From positions 46,731,892 through 46,795,891 of the forward strand of contig NC_081835.1 of the NCBI RefSeq assembly GCF_030867095.1: a DNA stretch of 64,000 nt, in the 5' to 3' direction. Each line of letters opens with the position of its first letter. Position 1 is the first letter of the stretch. Origin of the DNA: Alligator mississippiensis. Lineage: Eukaryota; Chordata; Crocodylia; Alligatoridae. The position numbers and the translations under genes are program-made. Shown here one piece after another: positions 39,201 through 49,090 of the stretch. The notes under the pieces were generated by a model that did not search any database, was not told the origin of the DNA, and saw only the letters and a program-made list of their open reading frames with translations.

Positions 39201-42200
39201 ACCATTCCTCATCATCTCAGGGTGGTCCTGTCAGTCTGGTGCTATTAGAAACAGAGAAGATGAAGGCTGGCAAGTTTCAGTTGCAGGTCACAGACAAGAT
39301 CACTACAATGTGGTCATGGCTACCACGAAGCTTCTGGGACAGAGACAAGAGATAGATCTGGGGCAGAGAGAAGAGATGGAGCCTGACAGGCATCGCTACC
39401 AGGACATGGGTAGTTATGCACAAGCCTTCCTAGGTACAGCTAGTATGTGACTCGTGTAGAATTTAGATGGAAACACTGCCCAGCTGGGTCTGCCAGAGCC
39501 AAACCCCCTTCCATGTTCTGAAGTGGGCCAGGAATGGAGAGTGAGTGGCAGGGCTGGGGATAAGGAGGGGTCTAGAGTCTGTAAGAATAGTAATAGCAAG
39601 AGCCAGGAATTCATGGTGGCTGAAGCCTTGGATCCCAGCATAACTGAGGACTATTACTAGTAGATGTTTAGGATTGTGAATCCAAAAAAGATGACAAAGC
39701 TGGTAGGGAAATACATAGTGCCCAAGCAAGGGACTAACATTAGAGGGATGGGGGTGAGGAGGGGAATGCAACTAGGTTACAGGAGGTACAATGTAAACCC
39801 CCTCAAAGCCAACCTGCAAGGGAGGGCCAAGCCGTTGACAATTCTTCTTACCAGGTATTTGCCATCCGAGGAGATAGCCATGCAGAGAATGTGTGCTGTG
39901 TGGCCAACATGCCCTTCTGTGCCCTTCTTCCCTCCACGGATCACGTGCTCCTTCTTCCCGCTTTCCACATCCCCTGTGACACCAGATTCCACTAGTCACC
40001 TCCACCTTGCCTTTGTAGGACTAGGCTTTAGTAAGGTTACAGACTTAAATGGGCTGCTGTGCCAGAGACCCCAGGCACCACCTCTTGGAATACACAAGGA
40101 GATAAAAGATCTCCATTCCCCAGTGGGTGGAGAAGCAAAGGATGAACTGATGAACCAGACAAGCCACTAGTCTCCAGCCACCACATTCCATAGGAACCCC
40201 TCCCCCAGGCTCCTTATGTTACACAGCTTGCCTCACTCCTGACAAAGCACCATAGGTCTCATTTGCTCCAAGCCAGGGGCAATTCTGAGGTTTGGGGCTA
40301 ACAGGCTACTTGTTCCAAGTGAATTGTTGCACTAGCCCCAGTGCATGCTGCTCTAACTTTACCCTCTACATCTGCGGGCTGTGTCTGGCCTGCCAGACAC
40401 CACCGGAAACCTGAGGGAGGACTGTGCCCTATACTGCAGACTCCTCTACCCCTGCCCTCCCCACACTATCTCCCCCTGTCCAGATTCATGTTGCTTCTGT
40501 GGCCATGCCTGCACAGTATGGGGCACAGTGCAGGGTACCACGTAGCTATTCCACCCACCCACCACAATGGGCCGCTGCAGCACCATTAGTCCATGCCATT
40601 CACAGGGGGAGCTCAGCCCAAGGTAGCTCTTTACTATCATTCTCTGGAAGTGCTGGGACACACTGCCTGAACTGGACTCTGCAGTGCCCTGGCTAAGAAG
40701 GGAGGCAGAAACTCACATTTGATGATGGAGCAGTCTTTGGCCGCTGAGAAGATGTACTTATCATCTGGACTGATGACCAGGCAGGTGATGGGCAGCTGGT
40801 GCCCTCGTAGCACCCTGATTTCTGCTGGATCTGGAGGCTGCAGCTGTTCATACAAAGCATCCCATTAACAAGGGCCCAAACACATGTCCATTACTGGGGC
40901 CTCTCCTCCAGAAGAAAGCTTCTGGCGGTCCCCACTGAGCCCTTAGCAATACTGATTCTACACCCCCAACTCTGACCTGGAATGAGCACCACGTTCAGTT
41001 TTATGCCAGCTAGATTTGCTAGGCCAAAGTGCTCTACTGGCTTTACCTTAGGAATACACTGCTTTACACCACAAATGATTCTGGACCATTATTTTCTGCT
41101 GTGAAACAGCACCATGCAAGGTCTGTGGTGCTTCAAGCCATTTTATACACTGCACAGGGGTCCCTGTAGCTGGCAAACTGAGTTATGCAAAGGCTCTTAG
41201 CCATAGTCTAGGCCTTCCCAGAACCAAGCAATAAGGTACTCTGTACAATTTTATAAGGCAGGGGAAAAAGTGAGTGCTGTGACTGGTATGGTGGGTGAAA
41301 CAGATATATCAGTTTCCCTAAAAGGAAACAAAACCGAAAGCTGAATAGGATTGGAGAACCTTATCTAAAATGATGAGGTAAAGAATTTGGGGATTGGACG
41401 ATTTAGGATGAGAAAGTTATAAAAGCAATGGACAAACAAAAGAGCAGTGTGTATTCATGCTGCTACTCTAGGAAGATGGAGGGCAGCCGTGGAATTTCTG
41501 CTTGACTAGCGGGAAAGCCAGAAACAAATGTCCCACACACCCAGAGGAGGACTTGAAGTCAGTGCCACCAAAGGTCACTGCTATAACTACTAAAGAAACC
41601 ACTTGCCAGGTCATATGACAGGGAGGAAGCTTGTAATAGTGTGTAGCAGTTACTATTAAAGTTCACTTGATGCCAAATCAGACAAGGGGCTGTGTCAATC
41701 CTTGGGGGGCTTTGGCAAAAAGAATCCTATTGGTAACAGTCTCTGGATTTCCATCTGCTGTTGACTTCACTGGGAGCAGCAAGAGGACAGGACCACTGAC
41801 CTTTTAAGTACAGACACCCAACTGTAGAACTGTAGGCCTTTTAAGTATTTAAGATACTTCTACACCCCTCCACATCAACATGGTGACCAAGCACAGCTGA
41901 CATGAAGGCCAAACAGAGCTACGACCCTAACCTCACAGAAGAGGAACTGAAGCATGATACAGCTCAAGGGTCACTCAGGGAAGCTGAAGCAGAGCAAAGA
42001 AAATCTAAACCTCAGATCTGGACCACCTTTCCCACCAGGATCCTCAGTTCCACTGAAGGGCATACTCATAGATGGCTGTAGATGGTGGGAAAACAACTAA
42101 TCTCAAAGAATGGAGATGGTACCAGCCAGGAAAGGGAAACTCAGGCCAAGGCACAGGTAAATAGCTTTGCTCCCTCCCTGGCCCAGAATGGCTAGAGGCC

Positions 42201-45200
42201 TCAGCTGAGGTCTGCAGTGGAGCTTTCAGGGAGAAGCTTTGCAAACTTACATCTTTGGCGATCAGTCGCTGCAGTTTTCCCTTTTGTTCGAGCTGTTGAG
42301 GGGAGAACAAGTTAGATGTGATCAGAAAAGGCACAGACCCTCAGCCCCTGTGCTCCAGAGAGGGGTCTTTACCATTATGAAGTGGGGAACAAGGACAGCT
42401 TAATTACTAAGGGTGGAAGTGAGATGCCCAACTGCCCCATGGATAGAGTGCCAATGGGCATGTCTTGTAAGGAACAAGTCCCATGCTTATTGGCCCATAG
42501 GCTGCTAGGGCAAACGGCTTCTGGAGGGTAGAGCCAGGAAACCTGACAATGGAGAAATTTGGGGGTGCATCTCGCTTGGCCCTCATGTGGTTTAATTAGA
42601 AGAGAGCTGTTCCAGGGATTGAACAGCTCAGTTTAGCAGAGAAAATGACCCCAATGCACGAAACAGTTGTCTGCCTTAGCATCAGAGAGTGTATACCAAT
42701 TTGAGAGAAGACTGAGACACCCTGCCCTGGAATCCCCTCTCCCCGCTGCAGCTACTTATCTCTGCTCTGGCCAGCTACAGAAGCTAGGGCCTCATACAGG
42801 GGTCAAATGCAGAGAATCTGCTCCCTCCCACATGTCGGACTCCTCAAGGCAGGCGCTCAGAGTAGGCTGTGGAGACTCCCAAGGAGTGCATGAGGGGAAG
42901 CCAGCTTGTGCAAGTAGGGAACTCCTGCACCTACCAGCTGTCCTCCCCTATGCAGTTTACTCACCACATCTTCTTTCAGGCGGCCAGCCACCAATTCCTC
43001 CTTGAAAGCCTCCTCTTCAGCCTTTTCCTCCTCTGTCCAAGGTAAGCAGAGACACAGACTTAAGGCACAGGGTAAGGGAGGTTGGGGGATAAGACGACAA
43101 TAAAACAAGGACTTCTGTACACTGATCCCTATTCACTGCATCCCTCATTAGGCAGTCAACTCCAGACTTAAGTCTCACCTTGAGCCAAAGGTCAGCAGCT
43201 CCCTGTACCATAGTATTCTGTTCAACACCAGACTACCCAAGCCCACATCAAAAGGCATAAACAGTAGAGGTGCACTGATATATCAGTCCATATTGTACTG
43301 GCATTGATAAAAGGAAAACTGACGTCATTGGCAATTGGCTTTTTTTGGCCAATAATGTCACTGATAAATGTTGCGCATATGCACGCAGCCACAACATGCA
43401 CATGGACAGGAGTGCAGCCCGGCAGTTTGGAGAGCAGTGTCCAGCAGGCAAGTCTGTGGAGGGGATGGAGCTGATGGGAGGGAAGAAGAGTGGGGGGCAG
43501 AGATTGAGGCCCCCATGGTGAGGGAGCCCCAATGGGGCTAGGGCAGGGCACAGGACAGTCACAGGCAGCTCATGTGAGAGGCAGCTCCCACCACTGAGCA
43601 CACCCCCAGGGGAGGCAGGGGGAACATGTGCCCCCCCAGATGTGTGCGTGGGGCAAGGGCAGGCGGCCTGCTGTGGACTTAGGACTGCACCAGTCTCTTC
43701 CCAGTAAGGGGGCTGGGTGATGATGGTGCTGGGAGGTGGGCTACAACAAATTTTAGGGTGGCTGTAGCCCACCCCATAGCCTCCCGTCCCAGTGCCACTG
43801 TTGCTAGCCCTGCACACAGTGCTGGCCCAACCCTCTCCAGGGAAGAGACTCGTGCAGCCCCCGGCCCCAAGCCCACAGTGGGCAACCCGTCCTCACCCTG
43901 CACACAAAAGCAGGGGGCACATGCCCCCCCATTCCTTCTCTGGGGATATGCACAGCGGGACGCCCCCCCCCCCCCCCCCCCAAAGCTGTCAGAAGCTCTG
44001 CCCTGCACCCTGGCTGGGCAGCGCCTACCCCTGCCCCAGTACAGACAATACTTTCAGTACAGAACGGTACAGGCCTTTAAGACTTTGCCTGGTTGCACAA
44101 AGGTTCAGCATGCTTTTGCAGGGATACATTTTAAGGCTGCTCAAGAAAGGACACTGTATCTGTGGGCCCATCCCAGGAGATTCTCTCACTGTGGGTGGGG
44201 GCAAGGGATGGCAGCCTACGCTTGCCATACATGAAAACACCCAATGCTCTGCCATTTTAAGCAGGTGAATTTTCATTAAAAAAAAAAAACAAACCCATAA
44301 AAGCTGTAGCAGTTTTAAATGAAGTGCCTGCTAACAGACACTCCTGTTTTTATTTGGTAGCTTGCTATGGTCAAGAAACAATTTGTCTTGTCCATAGAGA
44401 CAGAACTTGGGTGTCAAGCAGATGAAAGCCAAACCTTCATGCTCACTGCTTTTTCCTCTCCCAGGATTGTCCCCATTTTAAGCCAGAGCTGAAATGAAGA
44501 CACTGAGAAGCCGAGTGCCTCATCCAAGATCTCACAGCAAATCAGTAGCAGATTTAAGGCCTGAATGTCTCTCTACCCAACATCTCCCCCACATTCTTAT
44601 TAAGCATTTCAGAATAAGGTCCTTTTAGCAACAGTACATTCACACTCATTCAGTGTAAGCTATCTACACTTACTCTTAAACTGTTTCAAAAAGCTGAACT
44701 GCTCCTGTGTGAAGAGTTCTGAGCACACAGAGCTTCTCAGACATGCTGGACAAGTCTTGTACACCTGGCAAGTGCTGAGTTCAGGTCCTGGAACTGCACC
44801 CATTCTCTGCCTCCCCCAAAAGCCTCTGGAGAGTGACAACCTTGGATGCTAGGGAACTGCTCTGCAATTTGTGAATAATGTATGCCAGTCTGGTTCCTAC
44901 AGCTACAGTGTGAACAGGACGTAAGTCAACTACGCAGTTTGGGAAAGCAGGCAAAAAGACAAGGAACAGGTAAACATACACCACTGCTCTGAAAACATTT
45001 GAGAGGTGTTAAGGGATAATGTCCAGCCTAATCACTCAATTTCCTATAGGTCTGTGGCTGACTAAGGGTCAGGGCAGGGAACAGAAGAACTGGAGAGCTC
45101 CAAAGAAGGGCTGTAAAGCATTTCTCTCAAGGTAGGAATGGAGGCAACTGTCTGGGGGAACCAGGCTAAGGCATGGAGCCCATTTTTTGTATCTGAAGAA

Positions 45201-48200
45201 GTCAGGCCTGCCTCAGCTACCACGAGAAAAGGCAAGCCAACATTATAGGAAGGGTTAAACTAATGAGATTTGGCCACCACCCTCTATTTAAGATCTCCAT
45301 TTGAAATGGCTGTAAGACTAGGAGAGTTAAGCCCCCATTTCCACCCAAAACAAAAGGCAGTTGAAAGGCCACTCAGGAATTCTATAGCTCTAGACAGAAG
45401 GATTTAGCAAGGTATAGTTTGAGAAAAAGTGTGAGGATGGGGGTGGAGAAGGACATAGCAAGGAAGGCAGAAGCTTCATCCAAACAGCACTGAATGACCC
45501 TGGGAGAAGCCTGCAGAGAGGTTTCTGAGGGCTATGTCCACACTACCAAAGGCTGCTCTTGCCACAGCATAAAGACAGCTGGGTGCCATGGTATGGGGCC
45601 AGCTTTGCCAGAAGGAGGTTCCTTTCCTGCCATCACAGATACCCCAATTCCCCTGCCCCCCCCCCTCCACAGCCCATTTTCTTTTGACAGAGCTGTGGCT
45701 GTGTAGAAGAGAGGGAGAAGAGAGGGAGACGGGAGGTACTGGAAGAACCAAGTGCGCCATGATAAAGATTTTTTTGGACAGTACCAAGGGCCGATTATTA
45801 GCCAGACATATTGGCCAATACCAATCTGATAGCTTATATGCAGCCCGGCAGCTTGGAAAGCAGCATCCAGCATACATGGGGGGGGGGGGGGGGGGGGGGG
45901 CGGCACCATGGCAGGGGCAGATGGAGGCCCACCCAGTGAAGGCAGGAAATGGGGCAGGGCACAGGACAGAGCTATGGGTGGCTTGTCAGAGGGGCACAGG
46001 AGTGGGTGTCTCCCCATTGCTGCGTGCATCCCTGGGGGGGCATGCCCCCCCCCCCCCAATTCGGGCACAGGGCAAAGGCAGGATGCCCACTGTGGGCTCA
46101 GGGCCAGGGGTTACATTGGCCTCTTCCCCAAGGGGGAGGGGGGCCAGGCAGTAGTGATTGGGAGGGGTGCGTTATGGTGAGTTTTGGGGTGGCTGTAGCC
46201 CACCCTGTAGCCCCCCCCTCCCAGCACCACCAATGCCTGCCCACCCCACCCTGAGCACAGCCCTGGCCCAGCCTCCTCACTGGGAAGAGGCCCTTGCTGT
46301 GGGTAGCCTGCCCTTGCTCTGTGCACATATTTTGGGGGGGAAGGGTACATGTTCCCCATGACTCTACCAGGGGTGCACACAGAAGCAGAGAGGTGCCCCA
46401 CCGCCCCACCCCACAAACGAGCTGCCTGCAGCTCCTGCCCCACTCCCTCCCCTACCGTGGGGGCCTTGATCTGCACCCCCACCCATGCCCCTTCCCTCCT
46501 GCACAGACATATTGCCAGAAGCCTGCTCTCCAAGCTGCAAGGCTGTGTTCCTGGCCGCGTGCATGCTGCAACTGTGCATACATACAGGGCATTTAATCGG
46601 TGACATTATCAGCTATACCGGCCAAAAAAAGCCGATTGCCAATAACATCGATTTTCTTTTTAATCAATCCCAATCCGATATGCCACCAATATACCAGTGC
46701 ACCTTTATTACAGGGTATGAGCCTTGTGTCCCCAGCTGATAGAGCTCTGTGTAAACCTCTCCAATGCAAACAGTTCCAAGCCCGTCTCTGATGGTTTAAA
46801 ACCTTCTGCTTAGTTAGACTTCTACATTCTTGCAAGCAAACCATGCCACTAAACCCTGGACTCCAGAAGAGCCTACAAGACTGCAAGCTTTGGCCAGCTG
46901 CTGGTGTTGAAAGGGATTGTATTACATATGTGCACAGACTGCCGTTTTAAAACTGTCCGAATAGCTTTGTGCCTAGTACTTGGATTTTAAAGCTACCTGG
47001 TCAGTCTATTCACTGCTACTCAGACTCCCAAAGAGAAACCCACACATGCCAAATCACAGCCCAGACAGTCATGGCCGATGCGCAGGGTGCAGTAACCTAG
47101 GGTCTGGTCAGAGAGGGAGAACGAGGATGTAGTACTGGACAGAGAAGCACTCAGAAACTAGGAAAAGAAAGAGGTGCCTCCATGCCAGACTGTTCCAGGG
47201 AGAAATACTGACTGTTTTACAACAGGCTCCACATCATAGCTATGAAGAGCTTTCCCTTCAGATTCCTCAAGCACCGCACGCAGCACAACCGCTGTGATGT
47301 ATAGAAACCAAGCCTTGCATTTTATACCTGTGTAACAACAGTGAAGTGCCATGTTCAGGAAAGTAAGCAAAGAAGGAAGTACCAAATACACAAGAGACCG
47401 TATCTTATTTCCTTTACATGATTAACAGTTTGAATTAACAAACTATGCTTTGCCATAGATTAATTTGGATCAAACAATTCAGACTGAGAAATCCTTGGGG
47501 AACACAGCCTCATCTTTGTATACCGACTGTTTCCAATAGAAAGTTTCATCAAGTTAGATCAGTCCAGCACAACATCTCCAAGTAGCACAGAAGACCACTT
47601 TCCCCATGTATAAGCCAAGGATGAGCCACAGCCAGACAGCGGCTCACTAAGCGCACTCTCCCCTAACACCCCCTACACCACCCATCCACATCGCCCCCCA
47701 GCTTATCAGGTGCTCACCCTGCTGACGAAGCTGTTCCAAGTACAGTTTGGCTAATCTCAGCTTCTTTTCCTGAGCTGTCTCCTCGATCTCCTCTTCCGCC
47801 TCATTGTCCCTCTTCCGCTTCCCAGATAACGCAGGGCTAGAAACAGCAGACAAGGAAAGGGGACAATTACACACAGGAATAATTTTCCCCTCTCTACTCA
47901 TACTGACTGTACTCCAGACATGCTTTGCTACCTGATGCCCAGCCAAGAGGGACCTTCGAGCACAGAGCAGCTGTGTGAAGTATATAAATATCCCCATTGG
48001 CCTTTTTTAAAATGCAGGAAGAGGACATTTCTACCCAAGGTGTCATGTCAGCAGTTACAAACTGATGGGGGAAGCATTTCCACAGCACCCTGTGCTCAGG
48101 CCCAACATTGAAAGTCTCCTCCACCCCCTTCCACCCAGCAGGGCCCGCGAGAGCCCGGCCTGGAATCAAGCCCCGGCTGCAACCTCGACAGGGGAGGTAG

Positions 48201-48747
48201 CTGCTTCTCCAGGCTTCGCTAGCAGCCAGGACCGGGCTCGGGGCAGAGCCGCCCGCCCCTGCGCCTGGGGGCTTCTCACATCACGCTCCCGCCGGGGCGC
48301 AGAGAAGCCGGGCTGGAAGGGACCTGCGGAGCCCCTGCCCAAGGATGCAGCGTGTACCCTGGGCGGGGGAGAGGGACAAGAGCGCGGGCACGGCCCGGCC
48401 TGGGCCCCCTCTCTGGCGGCACCACCCGGGGGCCGCAGCGCTGCCCTGCCCTGCCCGCGGCAGCACGGGGACGCGCGGCGCTACCTCTCGACGTCCGAGT
48501 CGCTGGAGATCTCCTCGTTGAGCTTGGCAGCGGCGACCTTCTGCCGGGGCTTCTCCTCCGCGCCGGGGAGCTGCGGACCGAGCGCGGGGTCAGCGCGGTG
48601 CCGGGCAGGGCAGCCGCCCCCCGGGCCCCAGCCCCAGCCCGCCCAAGCCGGTCCTACCTTGCGCCGCTTGCGCCCGGCCCCGCCCGCGGCCGCGGCCACC
48701 GCCGCCGCCTCCTGCTGCTGCTGCTTCTTCCTGCCGGACGCCGCCAT
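33145..48747 (-). CDS. RRP9: RRP9, U3 small nucleolar RNP 55-kDa WD40 protein (15 exons)
   Basis: Exons from 5' to 3': 48658-48747, 48485-48570, 47718-47836, 42965-43032, 42251-42292, 40717-40843, 39852-39973, 38835-38927, 37944-38044, 37216-37350, 36379-36441, 36145-36290, 34594-34673, 34168-34241, 33145-33250. They join in phase to 1452 bases, 483 residues plus stop; the human protein has about 475. The N-terminus is basic and low-complexity (KKQQQQEAAAV, GRKRRK), then acidic and Lys-rich, then EKKLRLAKLYLEQLRQQ, then a WD40 propeller from about residue 145 (RVLRGHQLPITCLV). By family knowledge the protein binds the B/C motif of U3 snoRNA in the SSU processome, in the nucleolus, for 18S rRNA maturation. 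No stop or frameshift. It lies between convergent GRM2 and divergent PARP3. Confidence 0.97.
33251..34167 (-). other. RRP9: RRP9 intron 14
   Basis: Intron between the donor at 34167 and the acceptor at 33251. No feature recognised. Confidence 0.7.
34168..34241 (-). CDS. RRP9: RRP9 exon 14
   Basis: Encodes VGFVNSLKFSNAGDFLVAG and IGQEH; ends with two bases of an Arg codon before GTACTG. Confidence 0.96.
34594..34673 (-). CDS. RRP9: RRP9 exon 13
   Basis: Encodes GSCSASVRLWKCNEGFRKLE and LLFDIPL. Acceptor CGCAG, donor GTAAGG, ends in phase 0. Confidence 0.96.
34674..36144 (-). other. RRP9: RRP9 intron 12
   Basis: Contains a CR1 fragment (35607-35710), a short GCACA tandem tract (about 35957-35985) and a 13-G run (36056-36068). 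Nothing else recognised. Confidence 0.7.
35607..35710 (-). repeat. Old CR1 3' end fragment
   Basis: AATCATAGAAAGTTATGGTT, then GGAAGGGACCTCAGGAGGTC, then ATCTAGTC: the reverse complement of a CR1 3' end. Old and short. Confidence 0.82.
36145..36290 (-). CDS. RRP9: RRP9 exon 12
   Basis: Encodes SVALWGLSKKKPLATVRQAH, GLEQPYWISSVAAMLNSDVV and AT. Frame and homology place the end at ACAG|GTGCCT; this donor fits the consensus poorly after position +3. Confidence 0.93.
36379..36441 (-). CDS. RRP9: RRP9 exon 11
   Basis: Encodes GSIDCVQLINEEHMVSGADD and two bases of Gly. Acceptor TCCCAG, donor GTGAGT. Confidence 0.96.
36442..37215 (-). other. RRP9: RRP9 intron 10
   Basis: No feature recognised. 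Confidence 0.7.
37216..37350 (-). CDS. RRP9: RRP9 exon 10
   Basis: Encodes FGHQDVITGLDSLSRECCVT, SGGRDGTIRVWKIPEESQLV and FYGH. Contains a full WD blade ending in VWK. Donor GTAGGT. Confidence 0.96.
37351..37943 (-). other. RRP9: RRP9 intron 9
   Basis: No feature recognised. Confidence 0.7.
37944..38044 (-). CDS. RRP9: RRP9 exon 9
   Basis: Encodes GLSFRKGTHQLYSASHDRSV and KVWNVAENAYVET, with the SHDRSVKVW blade signature. Confidence 0.97.
38045..38834 (-). other. RRP9: RRP9 intron 8
   Basis: Contains a possible hAT-like end at 38573 (CAGGGGTGGGCAATTATTT type). Nothing else recognised. Confidence 0.6.
38573..38700 (+). repeat. hAT-like MITE end fragment
   Basis: CAGGGGTGGGCAATTATTTG matches the right end (reverse complemented) of the element at 3402-3585. 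No second end was found, so it is probably a truncated relic. Confidence 0.5.
38835..38927 (-). CDS. RRP9: RRP9 exon 8
   Basis: Encodes ATGDRNKLIMIWEAATCKHL and YTFTGHRDAVS, another blade (LIMIW). Donor GTGAGT; phase 0 at both ends. Confidence 0.97.
38928..39851 (-). other. RRP9: RRP9 intron 7
   Basis: No feature recognised. Confidence 0.7.
39852..39973 (-). CDS. RRP9: RRP9 exon 7
   Basis: Completes a split Trp codon, then DVESGKKEHVIRGGKKGTEG and HILCMAISSDGKYL. Donor GTAAGA. Confidence 0.97.
39974..40716 (-). other. RRP9: RRP9 intron 6
   Basis: No feature recognised. Confidence 0.7.
40717..40843 (-). CDS. RRP9: RRP9 exon 6
   Basis: Encodes LQPPDPAEIRVLRGHQLPIT, CLVISPDDKYIFSAAKDCSI and IK, the first propeller blade; ends with one base of a Trp codon before GTGAGT. 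Confidence 0.97.
40844..42250 (-). other. RRP9: RRP9 intron 5
   Basis: A weak MIR-like stretch may lie near 41930-42000 (a GAAGAGGAACTGAAGC block). Nothing else recognised. Confidence 0.6.
42251..42292 (-). CDS. RRP9: RRP9 exon 5 (42-bp micro-exon)
   Basis: Encodes LEQKGKLQRLIAKD, matching the same short stretch of the human protein (LEQRGRLQKLVAKE). Acceptor ACAG, donor GTAAGT. Too short for open-reading-frame calling alone; supported by frame, splice sites and homology. Confidence 0.96.
42293..42964 (-). other. RRP9: RRP9 intron 4
   Basis: No feature recognised. Confidence 0.7.
42965..43032 (-). CDS. RRP9: RRP9 exon 4
   Basis: Encodes EEKAEEEAFKEELVAGRLKE and DV, with the conserved VAGRLKEDV. 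Donor GTGAGT. Confidence 0.97.
43268..44040. mobile_element. Fold-back element, right end missing
   Basis: The left terminus AGGTGCACTGATATATCAG matches the reverse-complemented right terminus of the copy at 45751-46704 (AGGTGCACTGGTATATTGG). An AT-rich arm, then a GC-rich body, is mirrored about a centre near 43765 (GGTGGCTGTAGCCCACC). The outer AT-rich right arm is missing, so this is a truncated copy. A 19-C run sits at 43963-43981. Confidence 0.7.
44470..44580 (-). repeat. MIR-like SINE fragment
   Basis: CCCCATTTTAAGCCAGAGCT, then GACACTGAGAAGCCGAGTGC, then AGATCTCACAGCAAATCAGT follow the reverse strand of MIR. Diverged. Confidence 0.72.
45751..46704. mobile_element. Fold-back (palindromic) DNA element, complete
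   Basis: A 954-bp imperfect palindrome. The AT-rich outer arms contain GGCTTTTTTTGGCC-like blocks; the GC-rich inner halves mirror around about 46197 (GGTGGCTGTAGCCCACC). The right terminus reads AGGTGCACTGGTATATTGG when reversed; the left terminus is more diverged (AGTGCGCCATGATAAAG). A 23-G run lies at 45878-45900. No transposase; open frames are compositional. The AGGTGCAC ends suggest a hAT-like family, but no 8-bp target duplication was found. Confidence 0.75.
47718..47836 (-). CDS. RRP9: RRP9 exon 3
   Basis: Encodes PALSGKRKRDNEAEEEIEET, AQEKKLRLAKLYLEQLRQQ and part of a Glu codon. Acceptor TTCTAG, donor GTGAGC. Confidence 0.96.
47837..48484 (-). other. RRP9: RRP9 intron 2
   Basis: Becomes GC-rich towards the promoter. 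The long plus-strand open frame across it (48065-48910) is a composition effect. Confidence 0.7.
48485..48570 (-). CDS. RRP9: RRP9 exon 2
   Basis: Encodes LPGAEEKPRQKVAAAKLNEE and ISSDSDVE. LNEEISSDSD matches the conserved acidic stretch of RRP9 (MNEEISSDSE in human). Confidence 0.95.
48658..48747 (-). CDS. RRP9: RRP9 exon 1, start codon
   Basis: ATG at 48747 in a good context (GGCGGCATGGCG on the minus strand), then MAASGRKKQQQQ, an Ala/Gly-rich run and GRKRRK, likely a nuclear or nucleolar targeting region. Donor GTAGGA. The 30 codons join exon 2 in phase 0. Confidence 0.95.
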
Positions 48748-49039
48748 GCCGACCCCGGCCCCGCTCCAGCCCCGCTCACCCGCACGTGGCGCCCCGAGCC
48801 GCGGCCCCGCGCCCTCCCATTGGGCACAGCCCTCTCCGGCCCCGCCCCTCACCCCCTCGCCATTGGTTGGGACAGCTGCCGGGGGCGGGCGGTCTAGCCT
48901 CGTTCTCTGAGTTTCCTTTCCGGCCTCTCCTCCCTCCCCCATAGGATAGCGCTTCCTTTGGGCCACGCCTCCTCATATCCTATTGGCGGCCTGCGCTGTC
49001 CGTCCAAACCGTCTTTGCCATCAGAGAGACTCCCTCGAG
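48748..49039. promoter_or_regulatory. Shared bidirectional RRP9/PARP3 promoter
   Basis: GC-rich, CpG-rich DNA between the RRP9 start (minus) and the first PARP3 exon (plus). It holds three ATTGG (inverted CCAAT, NF-Y-type) boxes at 48819, 48862 and 48982, a GC box GGGGGCGGGC at 48881-48890, and a CACGTG E-box at 48783-48788. There is no obvious TATA box. The CpG-rich island runs on both sides, roughly 48100-49250. Confidence 0.8.
48783..48788. promoter_or_regulatory. E-box CACGTG near RRP9 start
   Basis: A canonical MYC/MAX- or USF-type site 36 bases upstream of the RRP9 ATG. MYC control is known for ribosome-biogenesis genes as a class; here it is inference. Confidence 0.5.
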
Positions 49040-49090
49040 GGGGGCGGGTTTTTTTCCGGCGCAGGTGCGCTGCGCTCTGTCGGGCTGCTG
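49040..49090 (+). other. PARP3: PARP3 first exon, 5' UTR (putative)
   Basis: GTCGGGCTGCTG followed by GTAAGTGC at 49091 is a strong donor at the edge of the CpG-rich promoter, in the right place and orientation for the non-coding first exon of PARP3. The left limit (transcription start) is a guess. Confidence 0.55.

Larger units (their letters stand above)
43033..47717 (-). other. RRP9: RRP9 intron 3 (holds two fold-back elements)
   Basis: A 4.7-kb intron holding palindromic elements at 43268-44040 and 45751-46704 and a MIR relic at 44470-44580. The stretches 44041-44469, 44581-45750 and 46705-47717 show nothing recognised. Confidence 0.75.

Noticed and set aside
43248-44268. Overlapping frames of 150-190 codons on both strands
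   Set aside because: Products of the palindromic GC-rich repeat in RRP9 intron 3.
48065-48910. 281-codon plus-strand open frame
   Set aside because: Antisense to RRP9 exons 1-2 in a CpG-rich region; composition only, and RRP9 explains the locus.
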